Counted from the first letter of the stretch, positions 43,660-52,576 are shown. The stretch: 64,000 nucleotides of DNA from Halorussus limi (GCF_023238205.1 NZ_CP096660.1:248001-312000); one strand, 5' to 3'. The notes: a model not told the origin generated them from the sequence alone. Made by a program: numbers and translations.

Positions 43660-45726
43660 TCACGACTCGGGGTCGTGGCGCTCGAACCACTCGGTCAGTT
43701 CGCCGAGGCGGTGAGTCGCCCGGTCGGGGTCGCCGATGTTGTGGTGTTCGTCGGGGTAGACGACCAGTCTGGCGGGGACGCCTTGCTTCTTGACGCTGAC
43801 GTAGAGTTGCTCGCTCTGGGAGGGCGGACACCGCCAGTCCTCGCCGCCCGCGGTGACGAGCAGGGGCGTCTCCACGTCTCCCACGTCGAGGATGCTCGAC
43901 GCGGCGTCGTAGCCCTCCTCGTTCTCCCACGGCAGGCCGAAGTCGTTCTCCCACCAGACGTGACTGTCGTCGGTCCCGAACGCCGACCGGAAGTCGTAGA
44001 CGCCGTGTTCGGCCGCGGCGGCCGCGAACCGGTCGGTCTCGGCGACGAGGTATCCCGTGGTGATACCGCCGTAGGAGAACCCGGTGGCGAACAGTCGGTC
44101 GGAGTCGGCCCAGTCGCGGGCGACCAGTTCCTCGACGCCCGCCAGCACGTCGGCGGTCTCGCGGGGACCCCACTCGCCGCGAATCTGCTCGCTGAACTCG
44201 CGGCCGTACGAGGAACTGCCGCGGTAGTTGGTCCGGAGGACGACGTACCCCCGGCCGGTCCAGTAGGAGAAGTCGAACGAGAACGTCGGGGCGTCGTAGG
44301 AGATAGGACCGCCGTGGATGGACGCGACGACCGGGCGCGGGTCGGGGTCCTCGGGGTCGAAGTCGTCGGGCAGGTACGCCAGCGTCTCGATTTCGTCGCC
44401 CTCCGAGTCGACGGTGACGCGGCGACACTCGGGCGTCCGGCGGTCCGCGAGCAGGTCGTCGTTGAGCGCGGTGAGGCGAGTGGGGTCGGCGTTGTCTCCG
44501 AGACGTCCGGCGTCGAGGGCGTGGAGGTCCTTGCCACGTTCGGGCTCTGCGAGCGCGACGACTGCGCGACCCCCGCGGAGGTCGAACCCCTCGACGGTGC
44601 GGTCTCTGCCCTGTGCCTCGAACGTCCGCTCGGGGTCCCCGTCCTCGCCGAACCTGACGAGGCGAGTCAGACCCTCGTCGCCGACCGCGGCGTAGACGTC
44701 GTCGCCGTGCCACCCCAACGCGCCGTACCGGGCGACCGTCCGGTCGAGGTCGCCCGACCGGGACTCGTAGCGCTCGTCCCCGGACTCGCCGGTCGCGTCG
44801 GCGACGTACACTTCGGACGGACGATACCAGTTCTCGGGGTCGCTGCCGACGAACGCGAGGCGGTCGCCGTCGGGATGCCAGCGCGGTCGGCCGGCGGTCA
44901 GGTCCGAGTCGGTCAGTTTGTGCAGGTCCGACCCGTCGGGCGAGACGGTGTAGAGGTCCATCACGTAGTTGTCGTCGGGGCGCTCGGTCCGATTCGAGAG
45001 GAACGCGATGCGGTCACCCGAGGGCGACCACGCGGGACTCAGGCCGGTCGCGGGTTCACGCGCGCCGCCGCCGTAGGCGTCGTCGAGGCGGGTCGTCTCG
45101 CGGGTCTCGCAGTCCACGACGAACAGGTAGGTCCTCACGTCGTCCAACCAGCCGTGACCGTCGAACTTGTGCTGGAGGCGTTCGGTCTCTATCGGTCCGT
45201 CGTCCTCCCGGCGACTTTCGAGGTACTCGCGCTGGTCCTCGGTGGGGTCGCGGGCCGCGACGACGAGGCGGTCGCCCTCCGGCCCCCAGTCGAAGCCTCG
45301 CGCGCCCTCCTCGAAGTCGGTTATCTGGCGGGCGTCACCCCCGCGTTCGAGGTCGAACGCCCAGATTTGGGGCTTCGGTTCGTCGTCGGTTCCGTTTTCG
45401 CCGTCCGCGTCTTCGCCATCGCGGTTTTCCGCGTCGGCGTCGTCGCGCGTCACCGCGATTTCGGCGTCGGTGTCGCGGGCCGCCGAGAACGCGAGTTTCG
45501 AACCGTCGGGACTCCACGAGGGCGCGCTGGCGTCGGAGGCCCGCGAGAGGCGATGCGGGTCGCGCGAACCGTCGGTCGGCGCGACGAACAGCGAACTCCG
45601 GCGCTCGTCGTCGGCGCGGTCGAACTCGTCGGCGACGAACGCGACGCGTTCGCCGTCGGGCGAGACGGCGAGGTCGGTCACGAGCGTCAGGTCGTAGAAG
45701 TCTTCGACTTCGAAGGGGTCGCTCAT
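43660..45726 (-). CDS. S9 family prolyl-oligopeptidase-like peptidase
   Basis: 688-aa enzyme. An N-terminal propeller of WD40-like repeats (AVSPDGERVAFVAD; APSWSPDGSKLAFSA; SPAWSPSGDRIAFLS) is followed by an alpha/beta-hydrolase domain with Ser551 in GFSYGG, Asp630 in GGEDWRCP and His662 in DEHHN. It is probably a cytosolic acylaminoacyl-peptidase/oligopeptidase, since no signal is seen with the ATG at 45726. The frame stays open to 45909, giving a hydrophobic Ser/Leu-rich extension, but that start lies inside the palindrome at 45903-45916 and is considered unlikely. The region is about 67% GC with an Asp/Glu-rich insert. Confidence 0.9.
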   Translation of the reverse strand: MSDPFEVEDFYDLTLVTDLAVSPDGERVAFVADEFDRADDERRSSLFVAPTDGSRDPHRLSRASDASAPSWSPDGSKLAFSAARDTDAEIAVTRDDADAENRDGEDADGENGTDDEPKPQIWAFDLERGGDARQITDFEEGARGFDWGPEGDRLVVAARDPTEDQREYLESRREDDGPIETERLQHKFDGHGWLDDVRTYLFVVDCETRETTRLDDAYGGGAREPATGLSPAWSPSGDRIAFLSNRTERPDDNYVMDLYTVSPDGSDLHKLTDSDLTAGRPRWHPDGDRLAFVGSDPENWYRPSEVYVADATGESGDERYESRSGDLDRTVARYGALGWHGDDVYAAVGDEGLTRLVRFGEDGDPERTFEAQGRDRTVEGFDLRGGRAVVALAEPERGKDLHALDAGRLGDNADPTRLTALNDDLLADRRTPECRRVTVDSEGDEIETLAYLPDDFDPEDPDPRPVVASIHGGPISYDAPTFSFDFSYWTGRGYVVLRTNYRGSSSYGREFSEQIRGEWGPRETADVLAGVEELVARDWADSDRLFATGFSYGGITTGYLVAETDRFAAAAAEHGVYDFRSAFGTDDSHVWWENDFGLPWENEEGYDAASSILDVGDVETPLLVTAGGEDWRCPPSQSEQLYVSVKKQGVPARLVVYPDEHHNIGDPDRATHRLGELTEWFERHDPES

Positions 45727-45902
45727 GCCGAAAGCGTTGCGGGCCGCCGACTTGAGCGTGTGGGCACCGGAAAGGCGGAAGACAGCGGCCGGTGGAGAGA
45801 GCAGAAGGGACAGCGGAGGGTGAGCGGAAGAGTCCGCCGATAGCAGTAGAAATCGGGGTCCGAGGAACGCGAACGATGACAGGGGACTGCATCGCGAGGA
45901 GT

Positions 45903-45916
45903 TTACCATCCGGTAA
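45903..45916. promoter_or_regulatory. TetR-type operator candidate 1 (TTACC-ATCC-GGTAA)
   Basis: Perfect inverted half-sites TTACC/GGTAA with a 4-bp spacer, in the gap between the S9 peptidase start (about 180 bp away) and the TetR gene's 3' end. It has the same layout as the sites before the FAD oxidoreductase and pirin genes. It may control the S9 gene or be a relict of a lost promoter. Confidence 0.6.
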
Positions 45917-46083
45917 GATTATTGTTCTCGCTCCGTATAGTCGATACTGGCATCGAGAGGATGCCCGGGAGTGGACGAGAGGCCACGCCACTAGTTCACA
46001 ATCGAGGTATTCTACGGCGTTCCGTCCGCTCCTTCGAGGGGACCGGCAGAAACGGTGAGAGAGAGCATCGGCCGAGCGTAGAC

Positions 46084-46704
46084 TCAGTCGTGCTGACTCA
46101 GTTCGAGCGAGTCGAGAATGAACTGGTCGATGGCTTGGCGCGCCTCTTCGGGTGCGTCCTCGTGACCGAGGGAAATCCGTCGCTCCCGGGAGGCGTGAAT
46201 CACGTCGGTGATAAGTTGCCCCATCCGCTCGGCGTCCACCTCGCGGAAAACACCGTCCTCGATTCCGTCCTCGATAACGTCCACGATGCTCCCCCGTATC
46301 CGCTCGTAGTGGCTGTTGAACAGTTCTCGATGCCGGTCGTCGTTCTGAGCGTACGCGTACAGTTCGTGGTACACCCTCATCCGGTCCCAGTGCGTGAACT
46401 CGTCGAACTCGGGACCGAACAGACACTGGTCGATGCGCGCGTCGAGTTCCGACCGCGGGTCAGCCTCTTCCTCGACCTCGACACTCCCCTCGTACTGTTC
46501 GATGATGTACTCCAAGAACGAGGAGAGCAGGTCGTACTTCCCGTCGAAGTGGTAGTGAATCACTTGCCGGGACATCTCCATCTCCTCGCCGATGTCGCGC
46601 ACTCGCAGGTCCTTGTACCCGTGCTTGCTCAGTGCGCGAAAGGTCGCCTCCATGATTACCTCGCGAGTGTCTTTGGAGTCGACCTCCGCGCTCGGTTCAC
46701 TCAT
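46084..46704 (-). CDS. TetR/AcrR family regulator
   Basis: 206-aa regulator. The N-terminal TetR DNA-binding domain (TREVIMEATFRALSKHGYKDLRVRDIGEEMEMSRQVIHYHFDGKYDLLSSFL, about residues 13-62) includes the HTH MSRQVIHYHF. The all-helical C-domain forms the ligand pocket and dimer interface. The shared palindromes at 47490, 48334 and 48500 (and 45903) in the neighbouring promoters are its most likely operators (inference). No such palindrome is seen before its own start. ATG 46704 is preferred over an upstream in-frame ATG at 46734. Confidence 0.88.
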   Translation of the reverse strand: MSEPSAEVDSKDTREVIMEATFRALSKHGYKDLRVRDIGEEMEMSRQVIHYHFDGKYDLLSSFLEYIIEQYEGSVEVEEEADPRSELDARIDQCLFGPEFDEFTHWDRMRVYHELYAYAQNDDRHRELFNSHYERIRGSIVDVIEDGIEDGVFREVDAERMGQLITDVIHASRERRISLGHEDAPEEARQAIDQFILDSLELSQHD

Positions 46705-46896
46705 GCTACGGTCCACTTGACGGGGGTGACTCATATCGGTTTCTCCCTGCGAGACCTGCGAGCGTCGTACTCGACTCGGCGAAGCGGGTTTCGGTAACGA
46801 GCGACCGAGTGAGACGAAACGAGAAACCGGAAGGCCGCTCTCGCGTTTCCATCGAGGAGCGAGCGCACGACGGGGTTGGAGGCCCGTTGGGAGAGG

Positions 46897-47457
46897 CTAC
46901 AGTTCGGGAACGTCGGACGGCATATCGAAATCGTGGTAGTACTCGCCTTTCTCCTTCGAGAGGATGTCGAGGACGGCGGCCGCGCCGTCGCCGGCCGCGA
47001 TGACGGCCTGCCACTTCTCCGCCCGCCCCATCGCGCCGGTCGCGTACACGCCCTCGACCGTCGTCTCCATATCGACGTTCACGTCGACCACGTCCTCGTC
47101 GGTGAACTCGCACCCGAGTTCTTCGGCGAGGCTTCGGTCGCCGCCGGTAGCGAGGACGACGTACTCCGCAGTGTACTCGTCTTCGGCGGTCGTGACGGAG
47201 AATCCGTCGCCCGTCTGCTCGACGCCAGTTACTTCCTCCTCGCGAAGCGTCGCGCCGCGGTCGCGGACCTGACCGCGAGTTACTTCGAGGAACTCGTCGC
47301 CGCTGATGCTTCGAACCGCGGGGTAGTTGAAGAGGTGGGCCTTGTGCATCCACGACTCGTCTGTGTCGAACACGACGGTGTCGAGGTCGTTCTTCGCGGC
47401 GTACAGTGCAGCACTCAGTCCGGCGGGACCGCCACCGATGATCGCTACGTCTACCAT
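46897..47457 (-). CDS. short thioredoxin-reductase-like FAD oxidoreductase
   Basis: 186-aa single-domain flavoprotein. The dinucleotide-binding loop AIIGGGPAGLSAALYAAK opens the protein; a YVVLATGG strand and the C-terminal GVYATGAMGRAEKWQAVIAAGDGAAA fix FAD. It is about half the length of thioredoxin reductase, with no NADPH domain and no CxxC redox pair, so it likely needs a separate electron partner. Its promoter carries operator 2, with TACTTTTA as TATA box at 47480-47487, placing the operator just upstream. Confidence 0.85.
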   Translation of the reverse strand: MVDVAIIGGGPAGLSAALYAAKNDLDTVVFDTDESWMHKAHLFNYPAVRSISGDEFLEVTRGQVRDRGATLREEEVTGVEQTGDGFSVTTAEDEYTAEYVVLATGGDRSLAEELGCEFTDEDVVDVNVDMETTVEGVYATGAMGRAEKWQAVIAAGDGAAAVLDILSKEKGEYYHDFDMPSDVPEL

Positions 47458-47489
47458 ACTCGACGCAACGAACGACCCCTAAAAGTATC

Positions 47490-47503
47490 TTACCATCTGG
47501 TAA
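47490..47503. promoter_or_regulatory. TetR-type operator candidate 2 (TTACC-ATCT-GGTAA)
   Basis: Perfect TTACC/GGTAA palindrome 33-46 bp upstream of the FAD-oxidoreductase start (47457, minus strand), immediately upstream of its TATA box at 47480-47487. A bound repressor would block the BRE/TATA region. Confidence 0.72.
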
Positions 47504-47567
47504 AATCAGGTTCCGTCGGGCGTTCGTCGTACAGTAGTCCTTCTGAGAGCCTCGATGTGAGGGACAG

Positions 47568-48320
47568 TTACAGCACCACCGGGCCGCGTTGTCGGATGGG
47601 TTCACGGTGAGGGCGACCGGTGACGACGACGACGCGGAGAGCGTTCTCGCTCCGGAGTTCGACGTTTCGAGCCTCGGTCATCGGGAGGACGTCGCCCTCG
47701 GTGAACGCGTTCCCATCGACCATACCGTCGCCGGCGACGCCGTAGAGGAACCCCGACCATCCGTCGGGAATCGACCGCGACCAGACGTCGGACACGGTGA
47801 CGTCGAGGTACTCCATCGGCGTGGAGAGTTCGACCGGTGACCCGTCGCCGACGACTGTGGTCACAGTCGCGCCGTCCTGCGTCTCCGTGGGGAGTTGCTC
47901 GGCGTCCGCGTCCACGTAGTTCGGTTCGACGTCCTTCCGTTCGCGCGGGAGATTCACCCAGAGTTGTAGTCCATTGCAGGCGCGACCGTCGGCAGAGAAC
48001 TCGGAGTGTCGGATACCGCTCCCGGTAGTTATCCTCATCGCGTCGCCCTCGTACGCGGTGTTGGAGACGCCCAGCGAGTCCTCGTGGTCCATTCCGCCGT
48101 CGAGAATGTACGAGACGATTTCGAATCCCCGGTGGTGGTGCATCGGGAACCCGTCGTCGGGGTCGATGTAGAACCGCTCGAACAGGACGAACGGGTCGAG
48201 GTGAGACGGATAAGTACTCGTCGGGAAGGCGCGGTTCGAGTTTACGCCGGGTCCGTGTCGAACCGTCTCTCCAGAAATGGGGCTACGGAGGTCCTCTCCC
48301 GTTCGGTCGAACTGACTCAT
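47568..48320 (-). CDS. pirin-family bicupin
   Basis: 250-aa pirin-like bicupin. The N-cupin has the metal/ligand signature PMHHHRGFEIVSYILDGGMDHEDS and GSGIRHSEFS (iron-type His/Glu cluster). The C-cupin spans about residues 150-240. Pirins can be iron-dependent quercetinases or redox-sensing cofactors; which one applies here is unknown. Its promoter contains operator 3 at 48334-48347, overlapping the TATA position. Confidence 0.88.
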   Translation of the reverse strand: MSQFDRTGEDLRSPISGETVRHGPGVNSNRAFPTSTYPSHLDPFVLFERFYIDPDDGFPMHHHRGFEIVSYILDGGMDHEDSLGVSNTAYEGDAMRITTGSGIRHSEFSADGRACNGLQLWVNLPRERKDVEPNYVDADAEQLPTETQDGATVTTVVGDGSPVELSTPMEYLDVTVSDVWSRSIPDGWSGFLYGVAGDGMVDGNAFTEGDVLPMTEARNVELRSENALRVVVVTGRPHREPIRQRGPVVL

Positions 48321-48333
48321 ATCTGTGCTTAGT

Positions 48334-48347
48334 TTACCAGGCGGTAA
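48334..48347. promoter_or_regulatory. TetR-type operator candidate 3 (TTACC-AGGC-GGTAA)
   Basis: Perfect TTACC/GGTAA palindrome, extended outward to GTTTACC and GGTAAAAC, 14-27 bp upstream of the pirin ATG (48320, minus), where the TATA box would lie. Binding would occlude the promoter. Confidence 0.75.
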
Positions 48348-48487
48348 AACCCATCGAAGTCGGCGATTCCGCCGCTCCGTCTCGTAGCACGCTTTCGGTC
48401 GGGGGAGCGGAGAATCGGCCCGGAGTTAATTTTTCTACCGCCTGTCGGGGAACTGCGAACCGGAAGCCCTCTCCGTGTTCGCGTCCC

Positions 48488-48494
48488 TTTTACA
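48488..48494 (+). promoter_or_regulatory. TATA box of the aldehyde dehydrogenase gene
   Basis: TTTTACA is 27-33 bp upstream of the ATG at 48521, with operator 4 between it and the start. Confidence 0.45.
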
Positions 48495-48499
48495 TCGTT

Positions 48500-48516
48500 C
48501 TACCGTTTGGTAAAAC
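48500..48516. promoter_or_regulatory. TetR-type operator candidate 4 (CTACC-GTTT-GGTAA)
   Basis: Half-sites CTACC and GGTAA with a 4-bp spacer and extended GGTAAAAC arm, lying between the TATA box (48488) and the ATG (48521) of the aldehyde dehydrogenase. One half-site has one mismatch. The location would block initiation. Confidence 0.65.
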
Positions 48517-48520
48517 GCAC

Positions 48521-50011
48521 ATGACCAACGACCTCTCGATCGACGCCGATTGGAACGCACTCTACATCGACGGTGAGTGGGTTCCGGCCCAGAGCGACGA
48601 GACCATCACCGTCGAAGACCCCTCCACCCGCGAAGCGGTCACGGAGGTTCCGTCGGCGACCGAATCAGACGTCGACGCCGCCTACGAGTCGGCCGCGGAC
48701 GCACAGACCGAGTGGGGAGACCAACCGCCCGCACGGCGACAGGAGGTCGTCCAACAGTTCCTCCAAGCCCTTCAGGAACACAGCGACGAGGTTATCGACC
48801 TCCTGAGCCACGAGGTCGGCGGGTCCCGCATCATGGGCGAAACGTCCGTCCAAATCGCGTCGGACCACGCCAGCGAGGCCGCGACGCTACCGCGTCGGAT
48901 GAAGGGCGAACACGCCGACTCGAACATCCCCGGCAAAGAGAACGTCGTCCAGCGCGGACCGAAGGGCGTCGTCACGGTCATCTCGCCGTGGAACTTCCCG
49001 CTCAACCTCTCGATGCGAGCGGTCGCCCCCGCCATCGCCGCCGGGAACAGCGTCGTCCTGAAGCCCTCTACGGAGTCACCGATTACCGGAGGCCTGCTGT
49101 TCGGGAAACTCTTCGAGGAGACGGACCTCCCCGACGGCGTACTGAACGTCGTGACGGGACGCGGGTCCGACATCGGGGACCGCGTCGCAAGTCATCCCGA
49201 GAGCGACGTCGTCTCCTTCACCGGTTCGACGGAGGTCGGCCGACACGTCGCGGGGCTCGCGGCCCAGAATCTCGCCGTTCCCGCCATGGAACTGGGCGGC
49301 AACAACGCCTTCGTCGTCACCGACGACGCCGACATCGACCGAGCCATCGACGGTGCGACCTTCGGGTCGTTCGTCCACCAAGGGCAGGTCTGCATCTCCA
49401 TCAACCGCCACATCGTCCACGAGGACGTGTACGACGAGTACGTCAAGCGCCTCACCGAGCGCGCGGAGTCGCTTCCCGTCGGGAGCGCCCACGAGGAAGA
49501 CACCGTCGTCGGTCCGATTATCAACGAGTCACAGCGCGACGAGATGCTGGACTACGTCGAGAAGACCGTCGAGGCGGGTGCCACCCTCGAAACCGGCGGG
49601 GAGACCGTCGACGTGGACGGTGCCGGCGACTCGTTGGTCGTCGGACCGACGGTCCTCTCGGACGTGGAAAACGACATGGCCGCGGCCTGCAACGAACACT
49701 TCGGCCCGATTGCCCCGGTCATTCCGTTCTCGGACGTCGACGAGGCAGTCGAAATCGCGAACGACACCGAGTACGGCCTGTCGGGTGCCGTCCACGCCGG
49801 CGACCTCGGAACCGGAAAGCGAATCGCCGAGCGGATGGAGACGGGGAACGTCCACGTCAACGACCAACCTATCAACGACGAGGCGCACGTTCCCTTCAGC
49901 GGAACCGGCGCGTCCGGCATGGGGACGTACAACAGCGACGCGTTCCTCGAAGAAATCACCGAGATGAAGTGGATTTCGCTCCAGCGCGAACCCCGCGACT
50001 ATCCCTTCTAG
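48521..50011 (+). CDS. NAD(P)-dependent aldehyde dehydrogenase
   Basis: 496-aa aldehyde dehydrogenase. The catalytic set is complete: Asn158 in SPWNFP, Glu257 in MELGGNNAF and Cys291 in HQGQVCISINR, plus the cofactor motif FTGSTEVG at 233-240. Length is standard (about 490). It resembles benzaldehyde/vanillin/succinate-semialdehyde type ALDHs rather than glyceraldehyde-3-phosphate forms; substrate not determined. It shares the operator palindrome with the pirin and FAD genes, suggesting coordinated response to an aldehyde or aromatic compound (inference). Pirin is divergent across a 200-bp promoter region. Confidence 0.92.
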   Translation: MTNDLSIDADWNALYIDGEWVPAQSDETITVEDPSTREAVTEVPSATESDVDAAYESAADAQTEWGDQPPARRQEVVQQFLQALQEHSDEVIDLLSHEVGGSRIMGETSVQIASDHASEAATLPRRMKGEHADSNIPGKENVVQRGPKGVVTVISPWNFPLNLSMRAVAPAIAAGNSVVLKPSTESPITGGLLFGKLFEETDLPDGVLNVVTGRGSDIGDRVASHPESDVVSFTGSTEVGRHVAGLAAQNLAVPAMELGGNNAFVVTDDADIDRAIDGATFGSFVHQGQVCISINRHIVHEDVYDEYVKRLTERAESLPVGSAHEEDTVVGPIINESQRDEMLDYVEKTVEAGATLETGGETVDVDGAGDSLVVGPTVLSDVENDMAAACNEHFGPIAPVIPFSDVDEAVEIANDTEYGLSGAVHAGDLGTGKRIAERMETGNVHVNDQPINDEAHVPFSGTGASGMGTYNSDAFLEEITEMKWISLQREPRDYPF

Positions 50012-50139
50012 GGAAGTCGAGGGAAGCCAATCACTCGGTTTCGGCAGGGGTCGGTCATAGAGCCGTCGTCTTCGCGCGTGTCGTCTACGCGCGATTCGCT
50101 CAGGTCGTGCGCGGTTCGCGGAGGTCCTGCGCGGTTCGC

Positions 50140-51036
50140 TCAGGTCGTGGTCGAGGTGGACACGACGTAGACGCCGAGAGCCATGACGAGTCCACCGACG
50201 ACGAAACCCGGCCCGATGGCCTCACCGAGCAAGACTGCTCCGAAGAAGGCCCCGACGAACGGTTGGACGAAGAAGAAGACAGCGACCGTCCCCGCGTCGA
50301 CGTACTCCAGTCCCTTGTACCAGAGGTACCACGCGGCCGCCGTGCTGGCGACGCCGAGGTAGAGGACCGCACCGGCGACGGGGATCGAGAGCGTCGCGTC
50401 GGCGAGAGCGCGGTGGGTCAGCGCGAGTTCCGCCGCGGCGAGAACCCCGAGCATCGGCACCGCGGCGACCGTCGAGTAGGTCGCGGTCTCCAGCGCCGAG
50501 TAGGCCCGGACGAGCGACTTCCCGTAGACGGTGTAGCCGGCCCACGCGAAACTGGCCGCGAGGAGGGCCGCGACCCCGACGGCGTTCCCGGTCGAGACGC
50601 GGTCCACGTCGTACCGACCCGCGAGGACCAGCAGGGTGCCGACCGACGCGAGCGCCATCCCCGCGGCCTTCCGGCGAGTCAGGGGTTCCGACAGCACCGC
50701 GACTCCGAGCAGGAGGGTGAACACGGGCGTCAACACCGTCAGGAGCGCGCCCTGACTCGCGTTCGTGAGGTCGGTGCCGACGAACTGCGTGACGATGGTG
50801 AGCGTGACCCACCCGCCGAGCGCCAGAAATCCGCGTCGGTCGCTCGCCGAGAAGTCGCGGTCCGGGTAGGTCCGCCGGACCACCGCGAGCAGGGTCGCGG
50901 CCCCGAGCGCGACCCGGAGGAAACCGAGCGTGACGGGGGGAATAGAGGCGAATCCCCACTTGCTCACGACGTACATCCCGCCCCAGAGGGAGGCCGCCGC
51001 GAGCGGTGCGAGCGCGGCGGTCGGTGTCCTCGCCAT
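50140..51036 (-). CDS. DMT-superfamily (EamA) transporter
   Basis: 298-aa protein with ten predicted TM helices in two EamA repeats. Landmarks are LAAASLWGGMYVVSKWGF, VTLGFLRVALGA, LTPVFTLLLGVAVLSEPLTRRKAAGMALASVGTLLVLAG and the second-half FVQPFVGAFFGAVLLGEAIGPGFVVGG. The family exports amino acids, nucleotide precursors or drugs; substrate unknown. ATG at 51036 is chosen from the membrane helix; the open frame to 51123 adds a polar region unlike the family. Confidence 0.88.
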   Translation of the reverse strand: MARTPTAALAPLAAASLWGGMYVVSKWGFASIPPVTLGFLRVALGAATLLAVVRRTYPDRDFSASDRRGFLALGGWVTLTIVTQFVGTDLTNASQGALLTVLTPVFTLLLGVAVLSEPLTRRKAAGMALASVGTLLVLAGRYDVDRVSTGNAVGVAALLAASFAWAGYTVYGKSLVRAYSALETATYSTVAAVPMLGVLAAAELALTHRALADATLSIPVAGAVLYLGVASTAAAWYLWYKGLEYVDAGTVAVFFFVQPFVGAFFGAVLLGEAIGPGFVVGGLVMALGVYVVSTSTTT

Positions 51037-51164
51037 ACGTGAGCGTCCCTGCGTACGGCGGGTATTTGAGTGTTCACGACTCCGGACGAGCGTTCCGAGC
51101 GCGAAGCCAGTATTGCACGCCACCTACAAAATAGTTAAAGCCGTGGAGCGACAACTTCGACGCG

Positions 51165-51611
51165 ATGAGCGAAGACAAACTCGAATCTATCCGCGAGCGA
51201 AAGCGAGACGACCTCCTCGGAGCGCAAAACGAGGAGGGCGACGGAACTGGCGTTACGCCCGAGAGCGACGCCAGCGCCGAGTCCGAACCGGCACCGACCG
51301 AACCCGTTCACGTCGAGAGCGTCGAACAGTTCTCCGACGTGACCACTCGATACGACGTGACGCTGGTCGACTTCTACGCGGACTGGTGCGGACCCTGCAA
51401 CATGCTCGAACCGACGGTGGAAGCCATCGCGCGGGACACCGACGCCGCGGTGGCGAAGGTAGACATCGACGAGCATCAGGGTCTCGCCGCGCAGTACGGC
51501 GTCCGGAGCGTGCCGACCCTACTGCTGTTCGCCGACGGCGAGCAGGTCGAGCAGATAGTCGGCGTGCAGGACGAGGCGACCCTGACGAAGTTGGTCGAGC
51601 GACACGGCTGA
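51165..51611 (+). CDS. thioredoxin with acidic N-terminal extension
   Basis: 148-aa protein. A 50-residue low-complexity acidic leader (EEGDGTGVTPESDASAESEP) precedes a standard thioredoxin domain with the active site WCGPC at residues 74-78, cis-Pro in SVPTLLLF and GVQDEATL. It reduces protein disulfides in the cytoplasm, probably with a thioredoxin reductase encoded elsewhere. The extension is unusual relative to about 105-aa thioredoxins. Confidence 0.9.
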   Translation: MSEDKLESIRERKRDDLLGAQNEEGDGTGVTPESDASAESEPAPTEPVHVESVEQFSDVTTRYDVTLVDFYADWCGPCNMLEPTVEAIARDTDAAVAKVDIDEHQGLAAQYGVRSVPTLLLFADGEQVEQIVGVQDEATLTKLVERHG

Positions 51612-51714
51612 GCAGTACTTCGGTTCTCGATTCTGGCGGCGACCGTTTCGGAGTCTTGTCCGTTTTGGGCACGACTCATAGTCGTTAAGGGGTTCGGCCA
51701 CCGATTCGGAAACC

Positions 51715-52365
51715 ATGGGCTTTCACACCTTCGACCCCGCGTCGGCCGACAAACTCGAAGACGAGTCGCGGTACCGGTACCTCTCGCGCGAGGAGTTGGT
51801 GGTCGCGCTCGCACTCGACGCCGACGGGAGCGACGCCGTCGCCGACTTCGGGAGCGGGACCGGGTTCTACACCGACGACGTGGCCCCGTTCGCGGGCGAG
51901 GTCCGGGCCGTGGACGTGCAGGAGGAGATGCACGAACGCTACCGCGAGAAGGGAGTCCCCGAGAACGTCTCGCTGGTGACCGCGGACGTGGACGACCTCC
52001 CGTTCGGCGACGACGAACTCGACGCCGCCTTCTCGACCATGACGTTCCACGAGTTCGCGGGGAGCGGCGGTGGCCAAGACAGCGATGGTGAGAACGGAAA
52101 CGGCGAAAGCGGAAGCGCCGAAAGCGAAAACGGCGGGAGCGGAGACGACGGGAACGGGGCGGAGGCCGAAATCGCGCGCGTCCTCCGAGACGGCGGCCGC
52201 TTCGTCGTCGCCGACTGGACCGCGAACGGCGACGGCGAGAGCGGTCCGCCGGTCGGCGAGCGGTACGACCGCGACGAGGCGGTCCGACTGCTCGAAGAGG
52301 CGGGATTCGAGGTCGTTCGGGCCGACGAGCGACCCGAGACGTTCCTCGTCGTCGCCGAGCGCTGA
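51715..52365 (+). CDS. class I SAM-dependent methyltransferase
   Basis: 216-aa Methyltransf_11-like enzyme. The SAM site is VADFGSGTGFYTDDVAPF (motif I), VRAVDVQEEMHERYRE (acidic loop), DVDDLPFGDDELDAAFSTMTFHEF (motifs II/III) and VLRDGGRFVVADWT. Between motif III and the next helix there is a 35-residue Gly/Ser/Asp/Glu/Asn insert absent from the family, predicted to be disordered. Substrate unknown. ATG 51715 matches the conserved start of haloarchaeal homologues. Confidence 0.87.
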   Translation: MGFHTFDPASADKLEDESRYRYLSREELVVALALDADGSDAVADFGSGTGFYTDDVAPFAGEVRAVDVQEEMHERYREKGVPENVSLVTADVDDLPFGDDELDAAFSTMTFHEFAGSGGGQDSDGENGNGESGSAESENGGSGDDGNGAEAEIARVLRDGGRFVVADWTANGDGESGPPVGERYDRDEAVRLLEEAGFEVVRADERPETFLVVAER

Positions 52366-52402
52366 TTCCGAGCTAGGTCTCGAATCGTTCGCACCGTTCC
52401 TC

Positions 52403-52525
52403 GAAAAGGAGAGGGAGCGAAACAGGAGGAAGAAAGAGGGGGAGAGGGAAAGAGGACGAGAAGGAGGAAAAGGGAGTAGAGAGGGCAGAAGTAGAGGAGG
52501 AGAGAGAAGAAGGGGAGAACCGAGA
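52403..52525. other. 123-bp polypurine tract between methyltransferase and Acg-like gene
   Basis: From about 52403 to 52525 the plus strand is almost entirely A/G, with only a few C or T interruptions, and no ORF. It could form triplex or other non-B DNA. Present only in this intergenic gap. Confidence 0.8.
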
Positions 52526-52576
52526 CGACCACACGCAAAACTAAGTCCGTGGCGCTCGTGTCGGGCGTTCGCAACT

